A stretch of DNA of 64,000 bases from JAEUMG01 sp046349315 (GTDB taxonomy: Bacteria > Pseudomonadota > Alphaproteobacteria > Rhizobiales > Aestuariivirgaceae): positions 90,924-154,923 of the forward strand of contig JAXMCQ010000013.1 in assembly GCA_046349315.1 (NCBI GenBank), written 5' to 3'. The notes under the pieces are model-generated. The model was not told the DNA's origin. It worked only from the letters and a program-made list of their open reading frames with translations, and did not search any database. The position numbers and the translations under genes were made by a program. Position 1 is the stretch's first letter; each line of letters opens with the position of its first letter. Below, piece by piece: positions 9,570-18,699 of the stretch.

Positions 9570-9613
9570 GGAGCCACTTTCAACCTTCGGAGTTTCAAGT
9601 TCAACTGCAAGCT

Positions 9614-9644
9614 GCGGAGCCTCCCGGAGGAGAGGAGGCTCCGC
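9614..9644 (-). terminator. Stem-loop between binding-protein and permease genes
   Basis: A perfect 11-bp inverted repeat, GCGGAGCCTCC at 9614-9624 and GGAGGCTCCGC at 9634-9644, with a 9-nt loop. No U-run follows on the minus strand, so it is more likely an mRNA 3'-end stabiliser or attenuator than a full terminator. Such hairpins behind binding-protein genes usually raise the binding protein over the membrane subunits. Confidence 0.65.
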
Positions 9645-9659
9645 TTCGCTCTTGCGTCC

Positions 9660-11099
9660 TTAGCCGAGGCCGGCCTCGACCAGTTTCTGGTCCATTTCGG
9701 CAGCCATCTTGTCCAGGCCCTCATCGACCGGGATCTCCTTGGCCACCATCTTCTGGAGGTTCTCCGCCCAGAGCGTCGTGAGATCGAAGAAGAGCGGCTG
9801 GGCGGTGAAGTAGATCTTGGCGCCCGGCGCCGACACTTCATACTGGTTCAGATAGCCTGGGTAGGATTTGTCGATACGGGCACGGAATTCATCATCCTTC
9901 CACACCGAGGCGCGGACGGGATTGACGAAGTCCATCTTGCGCGCGCCGAACAAGTCGTGCTCGACCGAGGACGCCCATTGCATGAAATACCATGCGGCGT
10001 CCTTTTGGCCGCCAGCATTGTTCATGGCGAGCGACCAGATCCACACGTTCGGCGTCGGGGCCGCGGCGGCAGGATTTGCAGCGAAGGGCGCGTAGCCGAG
10101 ATTGCCCTTCTCCTTGTTGTCCCCGCCATTCATGAAATAGCCGAGGATATCCGCATCGAAGATCATGGCCGAGGCGCCGGCGCCAAGATCGGTGCCGACC
10201 TGATACCAGGTATAGTTTGCCCAATCCTTCGGACCCGACTCCTGGATCATCTTCACCCAGTCGCGGTGGAAGCCCTTGGAGCCAGCGGTGTTCATCGCCG
10301 CCTTGAGCTTGCCGTCAGTGACGGTGAAATCGCGCTCGCCGAAATTGGCATAGCCCGACAGGAAACCCGGATGGATCGTTGCCCAGGAGCGCGAGCCGCG
10401 AACACCGACGCCATACGGCCCACCCAAGTCCTTGGTAAGCTTGGCTGAGACATCGAGGAGTTCGGCGAGGTTCTTGGGCGGCTGAACGCCGACCTTGTCG
10501 AACATCACCTTGTTGTAGGAGAGGTTGTTCAGCTCAAAGCCCCACGGAATGCACCACTGTTTGGCATCGGCCGAGCCTAACTCACCACCCGGCACACCAT
10601 TCCAGGAGGTCGAAGCACGAAGACCGGGCAGCACATCGTCCCAATTGTAGTTGGGGTTCGTCTTGGCCGGATCCTTAATGTATTCATTGAGATCGACGAT
10701 CCAACCGGCTGGGCCATAGGTCCAGGTCATGTAGGCGCCGGTCATGAACGCATCGTATTCCGAGGAGCCGGACGACAGGGCCGCCGTCACCTTGTCGAAA
10801 TAGACATCTTCCGGGAAGATATCCCATGAAATGTCCATTCCTGTCAGCGTTTTGAAGGCATCGATATCGGCAATCATCGCATCGGCATAGGGATGCTTGT
10901 TGAGCAGAAGCTTGAGCTTCGAACCCTTGTACTTCATCCAGTCGAAATCGGCGGCCATCGCATTGGTCTGCGCCTGGGTGAGAAGAATGCTCGCGGCTCC
11001 CACCGAAAGGCCAAGCTTGCCGGTTGTCCTGAGCAACTCGCGGCGGCTCAGTTTATTCTTTACGAATGCTTCGAACAGGCCCTTTTCCTTGTCGTACAT
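9660..11099 (-). CDS. ABC transporter substrate-binding protein, Tat-exported (polyol/sugar type)
   Basis: Periplasmic solute-binding protein of 479 aa. The N-terminus carries SRRELLRTTGKLGL at about residues 18-31 followed by a hydrophobic stretch and a possible cleavage after NAMA, which is a twin-arginine signal, so it is probably exported folded. The body resembles family 1 sugar-binding proteins (YADAMIADIDAFKTLTGMDI, ALSSGSSEYDAFMTG). It is the first transport gene of the operon, 42 bp after the SorC regulator gene, and is followed by the 9614-9644 hairpin. Ligand not readable; the kinase and dehydrogenase downstream suggest a short polyol. Confidence 0.87.
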   Translation of the reverse strand: MYDKEKGLFEAFVKNKLSRRELLRTTGKLGLSVGAASILLTQAQTNAMAADFDWMKYKGSKLKLLLNKHPYADAMIADIDAFKTLTGMDISWDIFPEDVYFDKVTAALSSGSSEYDAFMTGAYMTWTYGPAGWIVDLNEYIKDPAKTNPNYNWDDVLPGLRASTSWNGVPGGELGSADAKQWCIPWGFELNNLSYNKVMFDKVGVQPPKNLAELLDVSAKLTKDLGGPYGVGVRGSRSWATIHPGFLSGYANFGERDFTVTDGKLKAAMNTAGSKGFHRDWVKMIQESGPKDWANYTWYQVGTDLGAGASAMIFDADILGYFMNGGDNKEKGNLGYAPFAANPAAAAPTPNVWIWSLAMNNAGGQKDAAWYFMQWASSVEHDLFGARKMDFVNPVRASVWKDDEFRARIDKSYPGYLNQYEVSAPGAKIYFTAQPLFFDLTTLWAENLQKMVAKEIPVDEGLDKMAAEMDQKLVEAGLG

Positions 11100-11141
11100 G
11101 TCCCATTTCTCCGTTTACATCAGTGGTTACAGACGTCGTCT

Positions 11142-12152
11142 CTAGCCCGGCGCGGTTCTTCCGTTCTTCTTTCCGGGCTCGCGTCCCGGTTTGGAATTGA
11201 CGAGACGCCGAGCTGTTGCCTCGTCGGTAATCAGGCCGAAAAGCAGTCCGCTCGACAGGATCGCGCGGATGGCCCGAGACTTTGCCGAGCCGCCGGCCAG
11301 GGCGACTATGCGATGTGATTTCAGATCGGCCACACGCGGCGCGAGTGCACGGTCTGACAAGCTGTTCGGCATATGCTTGCCGTCATCGGCATAGAACTGA
11401 CCGAGAATTTCGGCGACGGCACCGGTCTTGACCACCGCATCGACATCCTCGTCGTCGACCATGCCGGCGGATGCGATAAAGCTCTTGCGATCGACTTCAC
11501 CGATACCGGCGATATAAATCTGGGCCTTGCGGGCCATAGCAATGACATCGGACACGCCGAATTGCGCTTCGAGGACCGCGCGGTCCTTGGCGCTGTTGGC
11601 GAAGAACGGCACCGGCATGACATAGGATTCGGCCCCGGTGCGCTCCGCCAGGCGGTGGATCACATCAAAGGGGCTTGCCGCAAATCGCCGGGTGAGGCCG
11701 CCCAGCAAGGATACGAACCGGGTTTGGCCTGCCTCAACGCTGGGCATGAGATCGACCGCAGCAGCCAAGGTGCGGCCGTGGCCGATACCGATCAGGTCGT
11801 AACGCTCACTCTCGATGAGGTTACGGAGATAGCGCGCCCCTGCCGTACCCAAAGTACGTAACGGCAAAGGAACATCGTCGATGTTTGGAACGACCTCGCA
11901 GTGCTGAAGACCGTATGCGTCGCGCAGTTGCTCCTCTAGCTCGATGCAGCCGGCGATCGGGCCTTCGACGAAGACGCGGATTAATCCCTCATTGCGCGCA
12001 CGCGCAATGAGCCGGTGGGCTTTCGTGCTTTGGACGCCGAGGAGTTCGGCAACTTCGCCCTGCGTCTTGCCGCCAGCAAAATGCAGCCAGGCGGCGCGCG
12101 CCGCGATGGCGGCCTCCTCGTCCAACTGCAACGCGCGCGACTGAAGGTTCAA
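11142..12152 (-). CDS. SorC-family transcriptional regulator, EryD-like
   Basis: Regulator of 336 aa. The helix-turn-helix is at about residues 29-52 (KTQGEVAELLGVQSTKAHRLI), followed by a sugar-phosphate-binding SorC domain with the loop GIGHGRTL. SorC proteins, including EryD of the Brucella erythritol operon, sense a phosphorylated sugar intermediate. The start is a TTG at 12152, placed five bases after GGGAG; the nearby ATG at 12162 is out of frame. It is read with the transport operon (42 bp gap) and divergently from the EryC-like gene, so it probably regulates both through the direct repeats at 12169-12201. Confidence 0.85.
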   Translation of the reverse strand: MNLQSRALQLDEEAAIAARAAWLHFAGGKTQGEVAELLGVQSTKAHRLIARARNEGLIRVFVEGPIAGCIELEEQLRDAYGLQHCEVVPNIDDVPLPLRTLGTAGARYLRNLIESERYDLIGIGHGRTLAAAVDLMPSVEAGQTRFVSLLGGLTRRFAASPFDVIHRLAERTGAESYVMPVPFFANSAKDRAVLEAQFGVSDVIAMARKAQIYIAGIGEVDRKSFIASAGMVDDEDVDAVVKTGAVAEILGQFYADDGKHMPNSLSDRALAPRVADLKSHRIVALAGGSAKSRAIRAILSSGLLFGLITDEATARRLVNSKPGREPGKKNGRTAPG

Positions 12153-12168
12153 CGGCTCCCATTTCCTC

Positions 12169-12201
12169 TGAAATTTTTTTCTTGAGGTGAAATATTTTTC
12201 A
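12169..12201. promoter_or_regulatory. Candidate SorC operator (two direct repeats)
   Basis: Two copies of a 13-mer, TGAAATTTTTTTC at 12169-12181 and TGAAATATTTTTC at 12188-12200, start 19 bp apart (about two helical turns) in the 109 bp between the SorC gene and the EryC-like gene. The second copy is also a dyad (TGAAA, 4 nt, TTTCA). The position between divergent genes suits an autoregulatory operator. A related dyad occurs at 30663-30679. Confidence 0.45.
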
Positions 12202-12261
12202 GATTAGCGTCGAGGTCAACAAAAATCGTTGCTGCACTGCAGCGCAAGGCGGTTGGTCGAA

Positions 12262-13182
12262 ATGGGATTCTCGCTCTCTCTCAACCTCAATCCGCTGGTG
12301 AACAGGTTTGCCGAGCCGGAAGATTTGATTACTGTCCTCGCCGATGAAATCGGCATCGGTCACATCCAACTCGTGCATGAATTCATCAATCCCGCATGGG
12401 ATGCTCAAACCGTCTCCCGCCTAACCGCGCGCATGGCGAAGGCCTGCGCTTTTAAGAACGTCAAAGTCACATCGCTGATGACAGGCCCCTATGGGCGGCT
12501 CAACCACTTCGCTCATCCCGACCCAGGGGTCCGCGACTATTATGTGCGCTGGTTCAAGGGCATGGCCGACATTGCAGGCGACCTCGGCACGCCAACGCTC
12601 GGTACGCAGTACGGCATTTTCACTTATAAGGACTTCGATGATCCAGCCCGCCGCAACGACCTCATGCAGGTCGCGCTCGACTGTTGGCGCAAGGTGGCAG
12701 AGCACGCAAAAGCGCGCGGTTTGACTTGGCTTTTCTGGGAGTCGATGTCGGTTGGCCGCGAAATCGGCCAAACGATCGATTCAGCCAAAGAGCTTCAGGA
12801 CTGGATCGACGCCGCCGCCTTGCCGATCCCGCTCAAGCCTCTCATCGATATCGACCATGGCGATGTCAGCTCGCCCAATCCTCGCGATGTCGACCCGTTC
12901 GCTTGGGCAGAGGAATTCGCTACCCGATCGCCCATCATCCACATCAAGCAATCGAGCATGAACAAGGGCGGCCACTGGCCGTTCACCGCGCAATACAACA
13001 AGGACGGCCGCATCACCCCCGAGAAACTGCTCGGGGCAATCCGCCAAGGCGGCGGCACCGACAATGAACTGTGCCTGGAACTCGCCTTCCGCGAGCGCGA
13101 ACCGGCTGATCGCAGCGTCGCATCGGCCCTGAAAGAGTCCGTCGACTATTGGGCACCCTTCACCGACACAGGCTTCAATTGA
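12262..13182 (+). CDS. TIM-barrel sugar-phosphate isomerase/epimerase, EryC-like
   Basis: Protein of 306 aa of the xylose-isomerase-like TIM-barrel superfamily. Metal-site residues are suggested by LFWESMS (Glu), IDIDHGD (Asp, His), IIHIKQSS and CLELAF (Glu). From memory it is close to EryC, the tetrulose-phosphate epimerase of erythritol catabolism (LNPLVNRFAEPEDL, TGPYGRLNHF, YKDFDDPARR, KGGHWPFTAQYN). It is divergent from the SorC gene. With EryA-, EryB- and EryD-like genes nearby the full EryABCD set is present, although no EryH or EryI (later isomerases) is seen. The ATG at 12262 is chosen because conserved sequence begins there. Confidence 0.8.
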   Translation: MGFSLSLNLNPLVNRFAEPEDLITVLADEIGIGHIQLVHEFINPAWDAQTVSRLTARMAKACAFKNVKVTSLMTGPYGRLNHFAHPDPGVRDYYVRWFKGMADIAGDLGTPTLGTQYGIFTYKDFDDPARRNDLMQVALDCWRKVAEHAKARGLTWLFWESMSVGREIGQTIDSAKELQDWIDAAALPIPLKPLIDIDHGDVSSPNPRDVDPFAWAEEFATRSPIIHIKQSSMNKGGHWPFTAQYNKDGRITPEKLLGAIRQGGGTDNELCLELAFREREPADRSVASALKESVDYWAPFTDTGFN

Positions 13183-13232
13183 CAGCGGCGGGAGCTTGAC
13201 AGGAAACCCGCAAGCCCGAAGGTTCTCCGCCC

Positions 13233-14084
13233 ATGCAGGCATTGTGGAAGCAGTTTCGCAAGGACAACGCAGCCCTGGTGGGACTGGTTGTTATCCTCAT
13301 TCTCGTCGTCGCAGCAGTGGGGGCACCCTGGCTTGCCCCCTTCGACCCCAATGAACAATTTTTCGACGGATTGACGCTCGAAGGCTCACCATTGCCACCA
13401 TCGGAGCGATTCTGGTTCGGAACCGACACGCTCGGGCGCGATCAATTCTCACGCGTCCTTTATGGTGCCGGAACTTCCCTCATCATCGGCATTCTCGCAA
13501 ATGGCGCTGCCGTCCTCATCGGGACAATGCTGGGTGTTACGGCCGGCTACCTGCGGGGCTTCGCCGGGGCAACAATCATGCGCTTTACCGACCTCATGAT
13601 GGCCTTCCCGGCCTTGCTGCTCGGTATCGCGCTTGCTTCTCTGCTCAAACCCTCGCTCTTCATCGTCGCTCTCGTCATTGCACTGGTGAACTGGGTTCAG
13701 ATCGCCCGTGTCGTCTATTCACAGACCTTGGCGCTCAGCGAGCGGGAATTCGTCGAGGCAGCACGCGCGTTGGGTGCTGGACCGTGGCGAATTCTGCTGC
13801 GGCATCTCGTGCCGCATCTAATCCCGACGGTCCTCGTCTACGGCACCCTTGGGATCGCAACTACGGTCCTCTACGAGGCAACATTGTCATTCCTTGGCGT
13901 AGGCGTGCAGCCCCCAACGCCCTCCTGGGGCAAGATGATCTTCGAAAGCCAGAGCTACTATCTAACTGCGCCCTGGCTCGTCTTTATCCCGGGCGCGGCG
14001 ATCCTCATCGTGGCGCTGGCCTTTAATCTCGTGGGCGACGGGCTGCGCGATGCGCTCGATCCCACCCAGCGGGGGCGCCGCTAA
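13233..14084 (+). CDS. ABC transporter permease, DppC type
   Basis: Inner-membrane permease of the peptide/nickel family, 283 aa. One N-terminal transmembrane segment (LVGLVVILILVVAAVGAPWLAPF) is followed by the N-terminal OppC motif with FGTDTLGRDQFSRVLYGAG, and the coupling loop EREFVEAARALGAGPWRIL is the EAA motif of DppC. It is 50 bp downstream of the EryC-like gene on the same strand and could share its promoter, but its partners are the genes to the right. The end overlaps the DppB-type permease by one base (TAATG). Confidence 0.88.
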   Translation: MQALWKQFRKDNAALVGLVVILILVVAAVGAPWLAPFDPNEQFFDGLTLEGSPLPPSERFWFGTDTLGRDQFSRVLYGAGTSLIIGILANGAAVLIGTMLGVTAGYLRGFAGATIMRFTDLMMAFPALLLGIALASLLKPSLFIVALVIALVNWVQIARVVYSQTLALSEREFVEAARALGAGPWRILLRHLVPHLIPTVLVYGTLGIATTVLYEATLSFLGVGVQPPTPSWGKMIFESQSYYLTAPWLVFIPGAAILIVALAFNLVGDGLRDALDPTQRGRR

Positions 14085-15004
14085 TGGTCCTCTATCTGGC
14101 AAAGCGCCTGTCTGCCGCCCTCGTCATCCTCGTCGGCGTGACGGTTGTTACCTTTGGCCTGACCTTCCTCATGCCGGCCGACCCGGTCGCCATGATCGCC
14201 GGGCGCAATTCGACTGCCGAGACGCGGGAACTGATCCGCAAACAGCTCGGCCTCGATCGCCCGCTCATTGTCCAGTATACGAGCTACGTCACGCGCCTGG
14301 CACAGGGCGATTTTGGCCGCTCCTATGCGCGAAAGACCGATGTGGGCGACCTCATATGGTCGCGTCTCCCAGCAACGCTGCTTCTCATGCTGGGTGCGAT
14401 CGTCGCGGAATTGCTGATTGGCATCCCGGCAGGTATTTACGCCGCAACTCGACGGGGCAAGCCATCCGACAAAGCCGTGATGACCTTGTCATTTGTTGGC
14501 GTCTCCGCGCCGCAATTCGTCGTCGGTCTCTCTCTCCTTTATGTCTTCGCCTACATGCTCGGTTGGTTGCCTCTCGGCGGCTACGGGACCTTCGCGCATC
14601 TCATCCTGCCCGCCATCACACTCGGTATTGCCGGCGGCGGCTGGTACAGCAGGATGATGCGCTCCGCCATGGTGGATGTGCTGCGCCAGGACTATGTGCG
14701 AACCGCCCGCGCCAAGGGCGTGCCGGAATGGCGGGTCGTCATGAAACACGCGCTCCGCAACGCGATCCTACCGATCATCGCGATGATTGGTCTCGATATT
14801 GGTATCTTCATGTCAGGCGTCGTGGTCGTCGAAAGCGTCTTCGGCTGGCCCGGAATCGGCCAGCTCATGTGGCAGGCGATCCAGGCGGTCGACATACCGA
14901 TCATCATGGGCGTGACGACGGTTGCCGCGGCGTTCATCATCCTCGGAAATCTGCTGGCAGACCTGACGACGCCCTTGGTTGACCCTCGCATCCGGTTGCG
15001 CTGA
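14084..15004 (+). CDS. ABC transporter permease, DppB type
   Basis: Second permease of the peptide-type importer, 306 aa. It begins with the typical DppB start MVLYLAKRLSAALVIL, has LTFLMPADPVAMIAG after the first helix, and carries the EAA loop DYVRTARAKGVPEWRVVMKHALRNA. DppC preceding DppB and both preceding the binding protein is a less common order for this family, where the binding protein usually comes first. Translation is coupled to the preceding gene by a one-base overlap. Confidence 0.88.
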   Translation: MVLYLAKRLSAALVILVGVTVVTFGLTFLMPADPVAMIAGRNSTAETRELIRKQLGLDRPLIVQYTSYVTRLAQGDFGRSYARKTDVGDLIWSRLPATLLLMLGAIVAELLIGIPAGIYAATRRGKPSDKAVMTLSFVGVSAPQFVVGLSLLYVFAYMLGWLPLGGYGTFAHLILPAITLGIAGGGWYSRMMRSAMVDVLRQDYVRTARAKGVPEWRVVMKHALRNAILPIIAMIGLDIGIFMSGVVVVESVFGWPGIGQLMWQAIQAVDIPIIMGVTTVAAAFIILGNLLADLTTPLVDPRIRLR

Positions 15005-15062
15005 TATGCGCGCCCAGCGGTTGGCAGGGTTATAAAGCCAGCGGGCATTTACGGAGGAAACG

Positions 15063-16682
15063 ATGAGGAAAGTGTTCTTGGCCGCTGCGGCAGCAGTGGC
15101 ATTGGCGTCGGCATGTCCGGCTCTAGCAGCTGACCAGCCCAAGCAAGGCGGTGCTGCGGTCGTTACGTTCAACAACGACCTGACCACGCTCGATCCGCAT
15201 GTCGGTTATGATTGGCAGAACTGGTCGGTCATCAAGTCGATTTTCGATGGCCTCATGGACTACAAGCCCGGTACGACCGAGCTTGAGCCCGACCTTGCCG
15301 AGAGCTACACCGTTTCCGATGACGGTCTCACCTACACCTTCAAGCTCCGCCCGGGTGTGAAAGTCCACAATGGCCGCCTCATGACTGCGGCCGACGTCAA
15401 ATGGTCGCTCGAGCACGCCATCAATCCGGCAACGCAATCACCGGGTGGCGGCTATCTCTCGGCAATCTCCGGCTATGAAGACGTGGTCGGGGGCAAGTCG
15501 ACCGAACTCTCCGGGATCACGACGCCCGATGACGGCACCGTGGTGATCAAGTTGTCACGTCCGGACGCGACCTTCCTCCACATCATGGCGATCAACTTCG
15601 CTTATGTGATCCCGAAAGAAGAAGTCGAGAAGGCTGGCGCCGACTGGGGCAAGAAGCCAGTTGGAACCGGTGCCTTCAAATTCGTCGAGTGGGTCCCCGG
15701 CCAGCGCATCGTTCTCGAGCGTAACAAGGATTATTACAAGGCCAATACACCCTATCTCGACAAGCTCACATTCGAGTTCGGGCTCGACCCGACTGTTGCG
15801 GTGCTGAAGCTGAAAAATGGCGAGATCGACATTGTCGGCGACGGCATTCCGCCAGCACAATTTGCCGAGGCGATGGCCGATCCCGCCAACAAGGATCTCA
15901 TCGCCAAGGGCGATCAGCTTCATACCGGCTATGTGACGATGAACGTCAACACGCCGCCGCTCGACAATTTGAAGGTGCGTCAGGCGATCAACATGGCGAT
16001 CAACAAAGATCGCATCGTCAAGATCATCAACAACCGTGCCGTGGCCGCGAGCCAAGCCCTGCCACCGGCGATGCCCGGCTACAATCCCGATAACAAGGGC
16101 TATGCCTACGATCCGGAAGGCGCCAAGAAGCTGCTTGCCGAAGCCGGACTGGCCGACGGTTTCACGACCGAACTCTATGTCATGAACGTCGACCCCAATC
16201 CGCGCATCGCTCAGGCGATCCAGCAGGATCTGGCCGCCATCGGCATCAAGGCCGAGATCAAGTCGCTCGCCCAGGCGGAAGTCATTGCCGCCGGCGGCGC
16301 CGGCAAGGCACCAATGATCTGGTCGGGCGGCATGGCCTGGATCGCCGACTTCCCAGACCCCAACAACTTCTACTACGGCATCTTAGGGTGCGAAGGCGCA
16401 GTCGAAGGCGGCTGGAATTGGTCGAAATACTGCAACAAGGCGCTCGATGATCGCGGACACGCGGCCGACGCCATGGTCAAGGACGACCAGAAGGCCGAGC
16501 GTGTCGCTTTGTGGAGGGGCATCTTCGACGATGTCCTGAAGGATGCGCCATGGGCGCCGGTCTTCAACGAAATCCGCTTCACCTATCATTCAGGCCGGCT
16601 CGGCGGCGATCCTGCGCTCTTTACCGATCCGATCCATATCCCGGTGAACTACGACTATATCTACGCCAAGGACGCGCAATAA
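15063..16682 (+). CDS. ABC transporter substrate-binding protein, family 5 (peptide/nickel type)
   Basis: Periplasmic binding protein of 539 aa with a Sec signal (MRKVFLAAAAAVALASACPALA, probable cleavage after AALA-type residues near 22). The family 5 hallmarks are TFNNDLTTLDPHVGYDW near the mature start, LEPDLAESYTVSDDGLTYTFKLRPGVKVHNG, and DVKWSLEHA. A GGAGG lies 5 bases before the ATG. The gene is followed by a strong terminator-like hairpin at 16694-16726, so it probably accumulates more transcript than the amidase and ATPase genes after it. The amidase next door hints that the ligand is an amide rather than a peptide. Confidence 0.88.
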   Translation: MRKVFLAAAAAVALASACPALAADQPKQGGAAVVTFNNDLTTLDPHVGYDWQNWSVIKSIFDGLMDYKPGTTELEPDLAESYTVSDDGLTYTFKLRPGVKVHNGRLMTAADVKWSLEHAINPATQSPGGGYLSAISGYEDVVGGKSTELSGITTPDDGTVVIKLSRPDATFLHIMAINFAYVIPKEEVEKAGADWGKKPVGTGAFKFVEWVPGQRIVLERNKDYYKANTPYLDKLTFEFGLDPTVAVLKLKNGEIDIVGDGIPPAQFAEAMADPANKDLIAKGDQLHTGYVTMNVNTPPLDNLKVRQAINMAINKDRIVKIINNRAVAASQALPPAMPGYNPDNKGYAYDPEGAKKLLAEAGLADGFTTELYVMNVDPNPRIAQAIQQDLAAIGIKAEIKSLAQAEVIAAGGAGKAPMIWSGGMAWIADFPDPNNFYYGILGCEGAVEGGWNWSKYCNKALDDRGHAADAMVKDDQKAERVALWRGIFDDVLKDAPWAPVFNEIRFTYHSGRLGGDPALFTDPIHIPVNYDYIYAKDAQ

Positions 16683-16693
16683 GCGTTAGCAAC

Positions 16694-16726
16694 GGACTCC
16701 GGCCGTGCGGCCGGAGTCCTTTCTTC
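16694..16726 (+). terminator. Terminator-like hairpin after the binding-protein gene
   Basis: Perfect 11-bp stem, GGACTCCGGCC at 16694-16704 and GGCCGGAGTCC at 16709-16719, with loop GTGC, followed by TTTCTTC. It has the form of an intrinsic terminator but lies inside an apparent operon, so partial read-through into the amidase gene is likely. Confidence 0.75.
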
Positions 16727-16747
16727 AATCAGAGGCACGAGGCAATT

Positions 16748-17683
16748 GTGCATAATCACACTATCCACAATCACCAATGCCACTTCGGCTGGGACAATTC
16801 CAACAAGCCGGTCGTCAAGGCGAAGCCCGGCGAGACGATCGAGTTTCATCCGATTGATTCTTCCGGCGGGCAATTGAACCCCAAGTCGACGGTTGCTGAC
16901 ATTGCCGCACTCGACTTTGCCAAGGTCAACCCGGTCGCAGGGCCTGTCTTCATCGATGGCGCTGAGCCGGGCGATGCGATCAAGGTGACGTTACTCGATT
17001 TCACGCCGTCGGGCTGGGGCTGGACCGCGAATATCCCCGGTTTCGGACTACTCGCCGATCATTTCAAAGATCCGGCGCTTCACATTTGGACCTATGACAA
17101 GATTTCGCTGACGCCGGCGGCCTATGGCCCAGGGGGCAAGGTGCCGCTCAAGCCATTCTGCGGCACGATCGGGCTGGCACCTGCGGAGCCCGGTCTCCAT
17201 TCCATCGTCCCGCCGCGGCGGATGGGCGGCAATATGGACATTCGCGACATGTCGGCGGGGACGGAACTCTATCTCCCGGTCGAAGTGGTCGGCGGCCTCT
17301 TCTCGGTCGGCGATACGCATGCGACGCAAGGCGACGGCGAAGTCTGCGGCACTGCGATCGAAAGCCCCTGCTCGCTTGCCGCGCGCTTCGATCTCATCAA
17401 GGGTGCTAATCTCAAGTTTCCACGCTTCACCACACCAGGGCCGGTGACACGCCATCTCGACGGCAAGGGTTATGAGGCAACGACCGGTATTGGCCCCGAC
17501 TTGATGGAGGCTTCGAAGGCGGCGGTCCTCGGCATGGTCGAGCTTCTGTCGAAGCGCTATCGCATGAGTGAGATCGATGCCTATATGCTTTGCTCCGTCG
17601 CCGGCGATCTGCGCATCAGCGAGATTGTCGACATGCCGAACTGGGTCGTCTCGTTCTATTTCCCGCGCTGCGTCTTCGAGTGA
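16748..17683 (+). CDS. Acetamidase/formamidase family protein
   Basis: Cytoplasmic amidohydrolase of the FmdA/AmdA family, 311 aa, which releases ammonia from short amides. Family signs are AKPGETIEFHPIDSSGGQL near the N-terminus, FCGTIGLAPAEPG, PPRRMGGNMDIRDMSAGTELYLPV and VGDTHATQGDGEVCGTAIE. The start is a GTG at 16748 with GAGG five bases upstream. It sits between the binding protein and the two ATPase genes of a peptide-type importer and overlaps the first ATPase by GTGA. The context suggests that the imported substrate, or a product from it, carries an amide. Substrate not determinable here. Confidence 0.88.
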   Translation: MHNHTIHNHQCHFGWDNSNKPVVKAKPGETIEFHPIDSSGGQLNPKSTVADIAALDFAKVNPVAGPVFIDGAEPGDAIKVTLLDFTPSGWGWTANIPGFGLLADHFKDPALHIWTYDKISLTPAAYGPGGKVPLKPFCGTIGLAPAEPGLHSIVPPRRMGGNMDIRDMSAGTELYLPVEVVGGLFSVGDTHATQGDGEVCGTAIESPCSLAARFDLIKGANLKFPRFTTPGPVTRHLDGKGYEATTGIGPDLMEASKAAVLGMVELLSKRYRMSEIDAYMLCSVAGDLRISEIVDMPNWVVSFYFPRCVFE

Positions 17684-18699
17684 TCGACCAGGTTGAATTG
17701 ACGATCGATCGACAGGCGCAATCTGCAACGCCCGAAAGACTTCTCTCCGTCGAAGGATTATCGATCTCCTTCCAAACCGATGAGGGTGCGGTGCGTGTGG
17801 TGAGTGACGTGAGCTTTGCCTTGCGCCCCGGCCAAACGCTAGGGCTTGTCGGCGAATCCGGCTGCGGAAAGAGCGTAACGGCTCAGACGCTGATGCGGCT
17901 TCTGCCCATGCCGCCGGCGCGCATCGATCAAGGTCATGTGTTCTTCGAAGGCGAGGATTTGGTCGGCGCAAGCGAACGCCGGTTGCGGTCGTTGCGCGGC
18001 GATCGCCTCGCCATGATCTTCCAGGAACCGATGACGAGTCTTAATCCGACATTCACTGTCGGCGCACAGATCAGCGAGGCCTTGATGCTGCATCGCGGCC
18101 TTTCACGCGCTGAAGCCCGCGAGCGTGCGATAGCCGGTCTTGCGGAAGTCGGCATCGGGTCGCCGGCGGAGCGCTTCGATCAATATCCGCACCAGCTCTC
18201 CGGCGGGTTGCGGCAGCGCGTCATGATTGCGATGGCGCTTGCCTGCCGTCCGGCCCTGCTGATCGCCGATGAGCCGACGACCGCTCTCGACGTGACCGTG
18301 CAGGCGCAGATCCTCGCGCTCCTCGACAGGCTTCAGCGCGAATTGGGCCTCTGCATTCTTCTCATCACGCATGACCTGGGCGTCGTCGCCGAGATTTGCG
18401 ATGACATCGCTGTCATGTATGCCGGCCGCATCGTCGAATCCGGTTCTGCCGCCGAGGTCCTCACCCGGCCGCGTCATCCCTATACATCGGGACTGCTGGC
18501 ATCGAGCCCGCGCAAGGCGCATCGCGGCCAGCTACTGCCGACAATCCCGGGAAGTGTGCCGCCGCCTGGTGCCCGTGGCAAAGGCTGCAGCTTTGCGAGC
18601 CGCTGTACCCGCACCAAAGAACGTTGCCGGGCCGAGCAACCGATTTCCTACGAAATCATCCCGGGTCATCGCGTGGAGTGTTGGAACCCCAATCCATGA
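17680..18699 (+). CDS. ABC transporter ATPase, DppD type
   Basis: ATPase of 339 aa for the peptide-type importer. Walker A GESGCGKSV, the DppD hallmark MIFQEPMTSLNPTFTVG, signature LSGGLRQRV, Walker B LLIADEPTTALD and H-loop LLITHDLG are all intact. The C-terminal oligopeptide-transport domain has cysteines in GCSFASRCTRTKERC, which in this family can bind an iron-sulfur cluster. It starts at a GTG (17680) whose last two bases begin the amidase stop, and its end overlaps the second ATPase by ATGA. Confidence 0.9.
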   Translation: MIDQVELTIDRQAQSATPERLLSVEGLSISFQTDEGAVRVVSDVSFALRPGQTLGLVGESGCGKSVTAQTLMRLLPMPPARIDQGHVFFEGEDLVGASERRLRSLRGDRLAMIFQEPMTSLNPTFTVGAQISEALMLHRGLSRAEARERAIAGLAEVGIGSPAERFDQYPHQLSGGLRQRVMIAMALACRPALLIADEPTTALDVTVQAQILALLDRLQRELGLCILLITHDLGVVAEICDDIAVMYAGRIVESGSAAEVLTRPRHPYTSGLLASSPRKAHRGQLLPTIPGSVPPPGARGKGCSFASRCTRTKERCRAEQPISYEIIPGHRVECWNPNP

